A stretch of 64,000 bases of DNA, taken from contig NZ_JASDCU010000009.1 of NCBI RefSeq assembly GCF_030407765.1, forward strand, positions 119,753 to 183,752, written 5' to 3'. Position numbers and translations under genes: made by a program. This DNA is from Microbacterium sp. APC 3901 (GTDB taxonomy: Bacteria > Actinomycetota > Actinomycetes > Actinomycetales > Microbacteriaceae). Position 1 is the first letter of the stretch, and every line of letters begins with the position of its first letter. Below the pieces are notes generated by a model. The model searched no databases. It saw only the letters and a list, made by a program, of their open reading frames with translations, and was not told the DNA's origin. Below, in pieces: positions 47,752-55,933 of the stretch.

Positions 47752-50700
47752 CGGCGTGGGCGGGAGCGGGGTATGGGATCTCCGCACTGGACGTCGCCGC
47801 CGCGCTCGACCTTCCTGCGCCCACCGAGGCACAGCAGCGGGTGATCGAGTCGCCACCCGCTCCGGCGCTGGTGGTCGCCGGAGCGGGCAGTGGCAAGACC
47901 GAGACGATGGCCGGTCGCGTCGTCTGGCTTGTGGCGAACGGGCACGTGCGTCGCGATCAGATTCTCGGGCTGACCTTCACGCGCAAGGCCGCGGGTGAGC
48001 TCGCGGAGCGGATCGGGATCCGGCTGTCGCTCATCGACGAATACGGGAGAAGGGGTCTGCTGCCGCACCTGCCCGAGATCGTCGCGAGCCACGCGCTCGA
48101 CCGGGTGTCGAAGGCCGCGAACGGTCGTCAGCGCGACGTCGTCAGATCGCAGGTGCTCGACGAACTCGCCGAGCGCTTCGGCACGGCAGGCGGTTCGGTC
48201 CCGCTTTCGGCCGAAGATCTGCTAATCCGCCCGAAGGTGTCGACGTACAACGCGTTCGCGGACGGTATCGTGCGCGAACACGCGGCGCGCATCGGCCGCG
48301 AATCCGATGCCGCCATGCTCAGCCAGGCGGCGTCCTGGATGCTGGTGCGCGATGTCGTGCTGCGGGCAGACCTTCCAGCGCTGGAGGAGATAGACCGATC
48401 GGTGGCGGGGGTGGTCGACGCGGTGCAGCGACTCGCCGGCGACTCTCTCGACCACAGGGTCGACCTCGACCGCGCGGATCGGATCGCACTGCGTCAGGCC
48501 GAGGCGTTCGAGCCGTACCTGAGCAATGCGGAGATCGCGACCGCCGTGGCGAACCTGCGCGCCCTTCCCGCCCTGTCGGTTCTGGTGCGTGACTACATCG
48601 CCGAGAAGGAGCGACGCGGTGTGCTGGACTTCGCCGACCAGGTCAGCGGTGCCTACGACATCGTGGAGACGGCGCCCGATGTGCGCGACGACCTGCGAGA
48701 GCAGCATCAGGTCGTGCTGCTCGATGAGTACCAGGACACCTCTGTGATCCAGACACAGTTCCTCGCGAGGCTCTTCCGCGACTCCGCCGTGATGGCGGTG
48801 GGGGATCCCCACCAGTCGATCTACGGATGGCGAGGTGCGAGCGCAGACAACCTGCACGCCTTCGCACGGACATTCTCCGAGCATGAGACGGTCGGGAACT
48901 ACAGCCTGATGACGAGCTGGCGCAACGACCGGAGCATCCTCGGCGTGGCCAACCGCATCCTCGGACCTCTGCGCAGACCGGGATTGGACGTGCCACCCCT
49001 CGAGGCTCGTCCGGGTGCGGGCGCCGGGTCGGTCGAGGTGAGCTTCCCGCTCACGGTCGACGAGGAGGCGCGCGCGGTCGCCGAGTGGTTCGCTGCGCGT
49101 CGTGCGGCACACGACGACCCCGCGAAGCCGCACACCGGCGCGGTGCTGTTCAGATCGAAGCGTCACATGCAGACTTTCGCGGCGGCCTTGGCCGCGCAGG
49201 GCATCCCTCACCGGATCCTCGGTCTCGGCGGCCTCCTTGCCACGCCCGAGGTGGTCGATGTCGTCTCGACACTGCGGGTACTGCACGATCCCACTGCCGG
49301 CTCTGCGCTGATCCGCCTCCTCGTCGGCCCTCGATTCTCGGTCGGGGTCGCCGATATGGCCGCCCTGCAGGAGCTCGCAGCGGAGCTCTCCCGGCGGGAC
49401 AGCGGGCTGCTGCCGCTGGACGACGAGCTCCGAAAGCGCATCCGCGCGTCGCGCGGAGCTGACGAGGCGTTGTCGATCATCGACGCCGTCGATGTGCTCC
49501 GCGGCCTCAGTGACGATTACCGCCTTCTGTCGGGCATCACGCCGGAGGGGCGTTCACGCATACGCGCAGCGGGGGAGATGCTCGAGCGTCTCCGTCGATC
49601 CTCGTCCCTGCCACTTCCCGACCTGCTGAGGCTCATCGAGCTCGAGTTGCGTCTGGACATCGAGCTCGCTGCGAACGAGACACGGGGGCCGGCCCGCATC
49701 GCCGCCACGCAGCTGCGCGCGTTCACCGACGAGGTCCGCTCGTTCCTCGCCGCTGACGAGCGGGGGACCATCTCGAGTCTCCTCGCCTGGCTCGAGAAGG
49801 CCGAGAGCACAGACGAGCTGGTGCCGCGACCGGAGCCGCCTGAGCCGGGAGTCGTTCAGCTTCTGACCATTCACGGTTCCAAGGGCCTGGAATGGGATGC
49901 GGTCGCCGTCGTGCGGATGGTCGAGGGCGAATTGCCGTCGCGACCGACGGACACCTCCGGCTGGTTCGGCTTCGGCGTGCTGCCGTTCGCCCTGCGAGGC
50001 GACAGTGCGGCGCTGCCGACGTTCAGCTGGATTCCCCCCTCTGGGGAGGAGCTCGATCCGGCCAAGCGCCTGAAGGCCGGGGTCGCGTCGCTGACGAGCA
50101 GGAGCAAGACGGCGCCAGGTGCGATCACCGTGTTCAAGGACGCGTATCGCGAGTACCAGCAGGAAGAGGAGCGCCGACTCGCCTACGTCGCCGTCACCAG
50201 AGCACGCAGCCACCTGCTCCTGACCGGAGCGCACTGGGCGGGGCAGAAGCAGCCGAAGGCGCCGAGCCCCTACTTGATCGAGGCGATCGAGGTGCTCGGG
50301 CGAGAGCAGATCCAGCCGGTGGACCCCGACGAGAACCCCTACGACGGTCCTGGCGCCACGCTCGCCTGGCCGCTCGACCCACTCGGTGCCCGGCGGGGCG
50401 TCGTCGAGTCCGCGGCCGCGGCGGTGCGTGCCGCCGCCGCAAGCGACCCGGAGGCCTCCCCGGACCTGGTGCGTCTGCTCGCGGAGCGTGCGGCCCGGCT
50501 GCGCGGCGTCGATGCGCCGCCGCCGACCCGCGTGCCCGCCTCCCGCTTCAAGGACTACGTCACCGACTTCCGCGGCACGGTGTCCTCCCTCGTCCGCCCG
50601 ATGCCGGAGCGGCCCTATCGACAGACTCGCCTGGGCACGCTGTTCCATGCGTGGGTCGAGCGGCGCAGCGAGATCGTCGGCGTCGGTCAGCGTGTCGACG

Positions 50701-51197
50701 AGGCACTCTGGGAGGTGGACGAAGACGACCCCTCCTTCGGCGAGTCCGTCGGCGGAGCGGAGGTCTCATCTGCCGATGCCGCCGATCTGTCGACGCTTCA
50801 GGAGATCTTCGAGGCCAGCCAATGGGGATCCCTCAAGCCCATCGCGGTCGAGATCGAGATCGACTTCGCACTGGGCGGCGGGGCGTTGCCGGGCGATGAC
50901 GGCCATATCGTCATCTGCAAGCTCGATGCTGTCTACCGTCGCGAGGATCGGGGTGGGCGTATCGAGATCGTCGACTGGAAGACGGGCAAGGCTCCGCGCA
51001 CTCCGCAGGAGCGAGAGGAGCGGATGCTGCAGCTCGCGCTGTATCGCCTCGCGTACCATCGCCGATTCGGCGTGCCGCTCGATGAGATCGACGTCGCGCT
51101 CTACTACGTCGCGGACGACCTCGTCATCCGCGGTGATCGGGTCTACTCCGAGTCGGAGCTCTTCCAGCGCTGGAGAGCCGCTCGCGCGGCTCGCTGA
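47748..51197 (+). CDS. adnB: AdnB-like UvrD-family helicase/nuclease subunit
   Basis: A 1149-residue partner of the previous gene, translationally coupled through GTG 47748. The motor domain has Q motif EAQQRVI (28-34), Walker A AGAGSGKT (44-51), motif Ia LTFTRKAAGEL, motif II LLDEYQDTS and motif III GDPHQSIYGWRGA, all fully canonical. Motif V/VI regions read LTIHGSKGLEWDAV and LAYVAVTRA. The C-terminal nuclease contains IVDWKTGK (Asp1076, Lys1078) and a following QLALYRLAY (Q-x-x-x-Y motif). Both motors and both nuclease domains are thus present in the pair. Its last 55 bases overlap the convergent phosphotransferase gene. Confidence 0.9.
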   Translation: MTAWAGAGYGISALDVAAALDLPAPTEAQQRVIESPPAPALVVAGAGSGKTETMAGRVVWLVANGHVRRDQILGLTFTRKAAGELAERIGIRLSLIDEYGRRGLLPHLPEIVASHALDRVSKAANGRQRDVVRSQVLDELAERFGTAGGSVPLSAEDLLIRPKVSTYNAFADGIVREHAARIGRESDAAMLSQAASWMLVRDVVLRADLPALEEIDRSVAGVVDAVQRLAGDSLDHRVDLDRADRIALRQAEAFEPYLSNAEIATAVANLRALPALSVLVRDYIAEKERRGVLDFADQVSGAYDIVETAPDVRDDLREQHQVVLLDEYQDTSVIQTQFLARLFRDSAVMAVGDPHQSIYGWRGASADNLHAFARTFSEHETVGNYSLMTSWRNDRSILGVANRILGPLRRPGLDVPPLEARPGAGAGSVEVSFPLTVDEEARAVAEWFAARRAAHDDPAKPHTGAVLFRSKRHMQTFAAALAAQGIPHRILGLGGLLATPEVVDVVSTLRVLHDPTAGSALIRLLVGPRFSVGVADMAALQELAAELSRRDSGLLPLDDELRKRIRASRGADEALSIIDAVDVLRGLSDDYRLLSGITPEGRSRIRAAGEMLERLRRSSSLPLPDLLRLIELELRLDIELAANETRGPARIAATQLRAFTDEVRSFLAADERGTISSLLAWLEKAESTDELVPRPEPPEPGVVQLLTIHGSKGLEWDAVAVVRMVEGELPSRPTDTSGWFGFGVLPFALRGDSAALPTFSWIPPSGEELDPAKRLKAGVASLTSRSKTAPGAITVFKDAYREYQQEEERRLAYVAVTRARSHLLLTGAHWAGQKQPKAPSPYLIEAIEVLGREQIQPVDPDENPYDGPGATLAWPLDPLGARRGVVESAAAAVRAAAASDPEASPDLVRLLAERAARLRGVDAPPPTRVPASRFKDYVTDFRGTVSSLVRPMPERPYRQTRLGTLFHAWVERRSEIVGVGQRVDEALWEVDEDDPSFGESVGGAEVSSADAADLSTLQEIFEASQWGSLKPIAVEIEIDFALGGGALPGDDGHIVICKLDAVYRREDRGGRIEIVDWKTGKAPRTPQEREERMLQLALYRLAYHRRFGVPLDEIDVALYYVADDLVIRGDRVYSESELFQRWRAARAAR

Positions 51198-52474
51198 GCT
51201 TCATCCTCGGGCGAACCCTCGTCAGAGCCATCCGCCGTCTCGGGCGCGCGGACGTGCCGGGCGTCGTCGGTGGCGCTCCGCTTCGCACCGAGGTCTTCCG
51301 AGACCTGATCGCGCACTCCTGACAGGTCCTCGGTCTCGAGGCCGCCCACCTGAAGTCGACGCGCGGCATTCGCTGTGTCGCTGAGGTCGCTCGTGCTCTG
51401 GGCATCGCCGTCATCGTGCCAGAGGTCGTTCGGGTTGTACGCGTCGGTCTGCATCGATGTGTCGACACCCGATACTGCGCTCGCCGGAACCCTGTCGAGC
51501 GCATCCAGAGCAGATTCGACACCCTCGGTGCGCGACGCGATCACACCGAGGTCGTCGCTGTGCAGTCCCTCGGCGAGCGCCTCGAGAAGAGCGGCGGCAT
51601 CGTCCACGATGTCGGGTCGGTGCAGCGAGTCTCCATGCACCAGCCAGCGGGCGAACTCGAGCTCGGCGAGCAGCCGAGCACGCACCTCGAGTGCGGCGTC
51701 CGGGCCGCGATCGGCGGCGCGAGCATACGAGGCGTGCACGTCTTCTGCCGCGTCGGGTGCGGTCGACAGCCATGACAGATCGATCGCCGGGTCGCCCACG
51801 GCCAGCGAATGCCATCCGATGAGTCCGGTGACCTCGGGGCCGAGCTCCGCGTCGTCGCGGAAGATGAACGACGTGGACTGCACTCCACCCAGCACGACGG
51901 TCGATTCGAAACGCCAGAGGTCGTCGTCGGCGATGGCGTCGCGCCACCTCACCGTGAGTCGAGCGGGGACGCGCCCGGTCGAGGCCGCGGCGTCGACCAG
52001 TCGAGCGAGTTCGTCGCGGCTCTCCTGCGCCGACCGAGTGGTCAGCCCGGCGCCTCGCACGACCGACGTGGGAAGCGCGTGCACGGCGGCGATCGCCGCG
52101 CCCATCGACTCAGCGGCGCCTCGCCCTGCGGGCACCATCGCCGCTTCGATCTGGAATCCGGGCAGCAGCTCGGTCACGAGTGCGTGTGCGTCCGCGAGGC
52201 GGGTCTCCCCGATGTACTCGGGAGCTCTGAAAGGCAGCATCGCCCGTGCCCCGGCCGTCAGCGCCCTCAGTGCGAGGGCCTCGGCGGCGAGCTCTCGCGA
52301 GGTCTCATCGTCGTCCGCCACGCGGATCGCGAGCTCGCGTCCGTCCGCGAGGGTGGCGACGGCGGAGTCGAAGCGGCCGTCGCCGTCGGCGCTGAGCGCG
52401 CGCGCCCCGGTCACCTCGGCGCCAGGCAGTGCGGCAGTCACCGCCGCGGCTAGAGTGAATGGAGAGCGTCCCAT
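51143..52474 (-). CDS. Phosphotransferase-fold protein with degenerate catalytic loop
   Basis: A 443-residue protein from ATG 52474. Residues 1-330 have the aminoglycoside-phosphotransferase (APH/Mph) fold: an N-lobe with ADGRELAIRVADDDETSREL, the hinge HALVTELLPGFQIE, and the metal motif WHSLAVGDPAIDLSW (221-235, Asp228/Asp232). The catalytic loop, normally HGDxxxxN, reads LGGVQSTS (195-202), so the catalytic His-Gly-Asp and the Asn are all replaced. Residues 330-443 are an acidic, probably disordered tail rich in Asp, Ser and Glu. The family in this genomic place is common in Microbacteriaceae. Likely not an active kinase; function unknown. It is convergent to and overlaps adnB by 55 bases. 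Confidence 0.82.
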   Translation of the reverse strand: MGRSPFTLAAAVTAALPGAEVTGARALSADGDGRFDSAVATLADGRELAIRVADDDETSRELAAEALALRALTAGARAMLPFRAPEYIGETRLADAHALVTELLPGFQIEAAMVPAGRGAAESMGAAIAAVHALPTSVVRGAGLTTRSAQESRDELARLVDAAASTGRVPARLTVRWRDAIADDDLWRFESTVVLGGVQSTSFIFRDDAELGPEVTGLIGWHSLAVGDPAIDLSWLSTAPDAAEDVHASYARAADRGPDAALEVRARLLAELEFARWLVHGDSLHRPDIVDDAAALLEALAEGLHSDDLGVIASRTEGVESALDALDRVPASAVSGVDTSMQTDAYNPNDLWHDDGDAQSTSDLSDTANAARRLQVGGLETEDLSGVRDQVSEDLGAKRSATDDARHVRAPETADGSDEGSPEDEAQRAARAALQRWKSSDSE

Positions 52475-52538
52475 GCCTCCAGGGTAGGTGGACGAGGGGG
52501 CGGTCCCGCTTCCGCCACGCCCGTGAGAGAGGGAGCCG

Positions 52539-53438
52539 ATGATCGCCGACAGCAGCAGTTCCCTCGACCGTGCCGCGGATCTGCGCGTCGAGCCTGGGAT
52601 CCTCGATCGGCTCCGTGCGGAGGAGACGACGAGGGTGATCGCCGTCCGCGACGGCCGGGTGCGCATCTCCGGCGCCGAGCTCGATCCGGCCGCACTGCTG
52701 CGGGTTCCCGCCGCGGAGATCGGTGAGGCGACCTGGGCGCTTCTCGGCCGCGACGCTGACGGAACCGCCGTGCTTCTCGCCGTTCTGCCGCCCGAGGACG
52801 ACACTGTGGACACCACTCCTGATGAGGTCTGGCTGGGTCTCCGCGACCTGGGAGCGCGCCTCAGCCCTGGCGACACCGAGCTGCTCATCGAGGCCCTTGC
52901 GCTCGGCGGATGGCTGCGCGACGCGCCGTTCTGCCCGCGCTGCGGGGGAGGGACGGAGGTGCGTCAGGCCGGGTGGTCGCGCCGGTGCCTCGTGTGCGGG
53001 CGCGAGCACTTCCCACGCACGGATCCCGCGGTGATCGTCGCAGTCGAGAGTTCGGACGGCGAACGACTCCTGCTCGGCGCGAACGCGAACTGGGGAGGGC
53101 GGATGTACTCCTGCTTCGCCGGGTTCACCGAGGCCGGGGAGTCCCTCGAGTCGACGGTGCACCGGGAGCTCGAGGAGGAATCGGGCGTCCGCCTGGCCTC
53201 GTTGCGCTACGTCTCGTCTCAGCCCTGGCCCTTCCCGCGCTCGCTCATGCTCGGGTTCCGAGCGGTGGCTCTGGACGACCACGTGCTGCGCCCCGACGGC
53301 GACGAGATCATCGACGTGCGCTGGTTCACCCGCGATGAGATCGGGTCCGCCCTCGCCGGTGATGGGCCCGTCGGCCTGCCTGGGCCCGCATCGATCGCGC
53401 GTGCACTCATCCTCGAATGGTTCGAGGAGCGCGCGTGA
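52539..53438 (+). CDS. nudC: NAD+ diphosphatase NudC
   Basis: A 299-residue Nudix hydrolase that cleaves NADH/NAD+ and can remove NAD caps from RNA. Zinc ribbon: CPRCGG and CLVCGREHFPRTDP. The Nudix box is GFTEAGESLESTVHRELEEES ending in GV, fully canonical, and the NudC-specific SQPWPFPRSLMLGF follows. Divergent from the phosphotransferase gene (65 bases between starts), and its stop overlaps the uvrD2-like gene (GTGA), so the two are coupled. Confidence 0.95.
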   Translation: MIADSSSSLDRAADLRVEPGILDRLRAEETTRVIAVRDGRVRISGAELDPAALLRVPAAEIGEATWALLGRDADGTAVLLAVLPPEDDTVDTTPDEVWLGLRDLGARLSPGDTELLIEALALGGWLRDAPFCPRCGGGTEVRQAGWSRRCLVCGREHFPRTDPAVIVAVESSDGERLLLGANANWGGRMYSCFAGFTEAGESLESTVHRELEEESGVRLASLRYVSSQPWPFPRSLMLGFRAVALDDHVLRPDGDEIIDVRWFTRDEIGSALAGDGPVGLPGPASIARALILEWFEERA

Positions 53439-55156
53439 GCGCGCTCGAAGCCCTCGACGATCGACAGCGGGAGGCGGCATCCGTTCTGCGCGGTCCCGTC
53501 GCCGTGCTGGCCGGCGCGGGAACGGGCAAGACCCGTGTGATCACGCACAGGATCGCCCATGGTGTCGACACAGGCGCGTACTCGCCGTCGCGGGTGATGG
53601 CGGTGACCTTCACCGCGAAGGCGGCGGGGGAGCTCAGGGGACGCCTGCGCGCCCTCGGCGTCGAGGGCGTGGCCGCACGCACGTTCCATGCCGCCGCGCT
53701 CGCCCAGCTCAACTTCTTCTGGCCGACGTTGGCCGGCTCGCCCGCTCCGTCGATCATCGACAACAAGGTGAGGCTGCTCGGCCAGGCCGCCGACTCGATG
53801 CGTCTGCGCCCGAGCACCGCGACTCTCCGTGACATCGCCTCGGAGATCGAATGGCGCAAGGTGTCGATGCTCTCGATCGAACAGCATTCGCTGCTCGGCC
53901 GGACGATGAGCGGAATCGACTCCGCGCAGTTCGTCGAACTGCAGCAGCGCTACGAGGCGCTGAAGGACGAGCGGCGTCAACTCGACTTCGAGGACGTGCT
54001 GCTGGCATGCGCCGGCATGCTCGAGGCGGAGCCGCGCGTCGCCGCCTCGGTGCACGAGCAGTATCGGCACTTCACGGTCGACGAGTATCAGGACGTCTCT
54101 CCGCTGCAGAACCGACTGCTCGAACTCTGGCTGGGAGACCGCAAGGACATCTGCGTCGTCGGCGATGCGAGCCAGACCATCTACTCGTTCGCCGGCGCGG
54201 AACAGCGTTTTCTGCTCGAGTTCGAGCGGCGGCATCCGGATGCCACGGTGGTGCGACTCGAGACCAACTACCGCTCGCAGGCGCCGATCCTCGAAGCGGC
54301 GAATGCCCTCATGAAGGGTCGGCCGGGTGCGCTCGAGCTCATCCCCGCGAGGGAGACGTTCAACGCGGAATCGCCCACGGTCACGGCGTACGACTCCGAG
54401 CGCGACGAGGCAGAGGGGATCGCCGCCGCCGTGGCTGCGCGAATCGAATCCGGAGCTTCCCCCTCGGAGATCGCGGTGCTCTATCGCGCCCATGCGCAAT
54501 CCGCCGTGCTGCAGCAGGCGCTCGCCGCAGAAGGCATCCCGACATCGGTGCTGGGTGGAACACGGTTCTTCGCGATGCCGGAGGTGCGTCAGGCGATCCT
54601 GGCGTTGAGGGCCGCCGCAGTCGCTCCGACGGAGCAGGGGTTCCTCCCCGGCGTTCAGCGCGTACTCCGCGAGCTGGGGCTCTCGGACGAGCCGCCCGCG
54701 GCCGGTGGTGCGCAGCGCGACGGCTGGGAGGCTCGGCGCGCGATCCTCCGCCTTGCGGAGGATGCCGGGCCGGACGAGAACCTGCGCACCTTCAGCGATG
54801 CGCTCATGGCTCGAGCCAAAGACCAGCACGAACCCACGATGCGCACCGTGACGCTGTCGACCCTGCACGCCGCCAAGGGGCTCGAATGGCCGCATGTCCA
54901 CCTCGCCGGCTGGGCGGAGGGGGCCCTTCCGATCTCTTACGCCACCGGCTTCGAGGCGATCGACGAAGAACGCCGTCTCGCCTACGTCGGCGTCACGCGG
55001 GCCGCGCGTACTCTCTCGCTGTCCTGGTCGCGCTCAGCGGGGCGAGGGGAGCGGGCGCCGTCGCGGTTCCTGGCAGAGATGGGAACGACTGCTCGCGGCA
55101 CCGGCATTCTTCGTGAAATGTCACCGAGTGCCACTCGCGCCGCCCATCGCCGCTGA
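53435..55156 (+). CDS. UvrD-family ATP-dependent DNA helicase, UvrD2-like
   Basis: A 573-residue superfamily-1 helicase starting at GTG 53435 with GAGGAG upstream, overlapping nudC by 4 bases. Motifs: DDRQREAA (Q), Walker A AGAGTGKT (26-33), VTFTAKAAGEL (Ia), TVDEYQDVS (II), GDASQTIYSFAGAE (III), ETNYRS (IV), LSTLHAAKGLEWPHV (V) and LAYVGVTRAA (VI). It resembles mycobacterial UvrD2, which sits in the same gene order after nudC, but it lacks the C-terminal HRDC domain and zinc module that lengthen that protein to about 700 residues. The last 164 bases overlap a convergent gene. Confidence 0.9.
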   Translation: MSALEALDDRQREAASVLRGPVAVLAGAGTGKTRVITHRIAHGVDTGAYSPSRVMAVTFTAKAAGELRGRLRALGVEGVAARTFHAAALAQLNFFWPTLAGSPAPSIIDNKVRLLGQAADSMRLRPSTATLRDIASEIEWRKVSMLSIEQHSLLGRTMSGIDSAQFVELQQRYEALKDERRQLDFEDVLLACAGMLEAEPRVAASVHEQYRHFTVDEYQDVSPLQNRLLELWLGDRKDICVVGDASQTIYSFAGAEQRFLLEFERRHPDATVVRLETNYRSQAPILEAANALMKGRPGALELIPARETFNAESPTVTAYDSERDEAEGIAAAVAARIESGASPSEIAVLYRAHAQSAVLQQALAAEGIPTSVLGGTRFFAMPEVRQAILALRAAAVAPTEQGFLPGVQRVLRELGLSDEPPAAGGAQRDGWEARRAILRLAEDAGPDENLRTFSDALMARAKDQHEPTMRTVTLSTLHAAKGLEWPHVHLAGWAEGALPISYATGFEAIDEERRLAYVGVTRAARTLSLSWSRSAGRGERAPSRFLAEMGTTARGTGILREMSPSATRAAHRR

Positions 55157-55859
55157 CTACGACGAACGAGCCCGCCGACGAGGTCTCCGCGAGGAGCCGG
55201 GCGACGAGCCTCGCCGCGTCCGCGATCCGCGCGGCGCTGATCGGACCTGACGCTCGCCCGATGAGCTGAGCGTGCATACGCGGCCAGGCGTCGTCGCGCT
55301 CGCGTTCATGCTCGTCCCGGCAGGTGAGACAGGGGGATTCCCCCGGCACGACCAGGGGGCCGACAGTGGTCCGCCCTCGCTCGAGCGCCACAGGGAGATG
55401 GGAGGTGTCGTCGCGAAGATAGCGGGCGAAGTGCAACGCGGCGGCTGCCCCCTCGATCAGCACGATCCCGATGTCGGCGGGGTTCTCACGTGCTCCGGCG
55501 GCGATGCCCTCATCGAGGAGCGCTTCGCGCATCCGGTACTCGCAGCGCGCGTCGGCGACGTCGATGCTCTCCACCCACGCGGCCCTCGGCGCCGGGGCAT
55601 CGTCGACGAGCAGCGGTTCGAGTCGTGAGAGGAGCATCCGTGCCTCCGCTCGCGGCGCACCGGCTGCGTGCGCGACCACATCGAAGGCCGTGCGCCGGAA
55701 CCCGGCGGCCATCCGACCGATCAGACGCTCGACCCAGGGCTCGGACGCCGCGATGCGCAGTGTGCCCTCGATGCCGATCTGCAGGGTCTCACCGTCTCGC
55801 CAGAGCAGCGGAACGGCGGGATCCAGGCGGGTGATGGTCTTGGGTGTCAGAGGAGACAT
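54993..55859 (-). CDS. Cyclodehydratase/ThiF-like (TOMM leader-binding type) orphan protein
   Basis: A 288-residue protein resembling the bacteriocin cyclodehydratase/E1-like family. Its likely zinc site has CLTC at residues 177-180 (SPCLTCRDEHERERDD) and CRC at 252-254 (HEECRCREQ). The segment before, VGPLVVPGESPCLTC, is the most characteristic part. Residues 1-170 are less typed and contain an IGIEGT start region. No YcaO partner, precursor peptide or transporter is near. Residues 235-288, including C252 and C254, are coded antisense to the last 164 bases of the helicase gene. Actinobacterial orphan homologues exist next to this repair block; the function is unknown. Confidence 0.7.
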   Translation of the reverse strand: MSPLTPKTITRLDPAVPLLWRDGETLQIGIEGTLRIAASEPWVERLIGRMAAGFRRTAFDVVAHAAGAPRAEARMLLSRLEPLLVDDAPAPRAAWVESIDVADARCEYRMREALLDEGIAAGARENPADIGIVLIEGAAAALHFARYLRDDTSHLPVALERGRTTVGPLVVPGESPCLTCRDEHERERDDAWPRMHAQLIGRASGPISAARIADAARLVARLLAETSSAGSFVVVSGDGRREWHSVTFHEECRCREQSFPSLPGTATAPAPLAPLSATRTAREYARPA

Positions 55860-55933
55860 CCCTCGATTCTGCGGAATGCCGAGCTCCCGATGGGGGAGTC
55901 TCGGGCATCCGTGGAAAAGTCAGTGCATCCCGC

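Noticed and set aside
54993..55859. A TOMM (azoline peptide) biosynthesis cluster.
   Set aside because: Only one cyclodehydratase-like gene is present; no YcaO, dehydrogenase, precursor or transporter lies within several kilobases.
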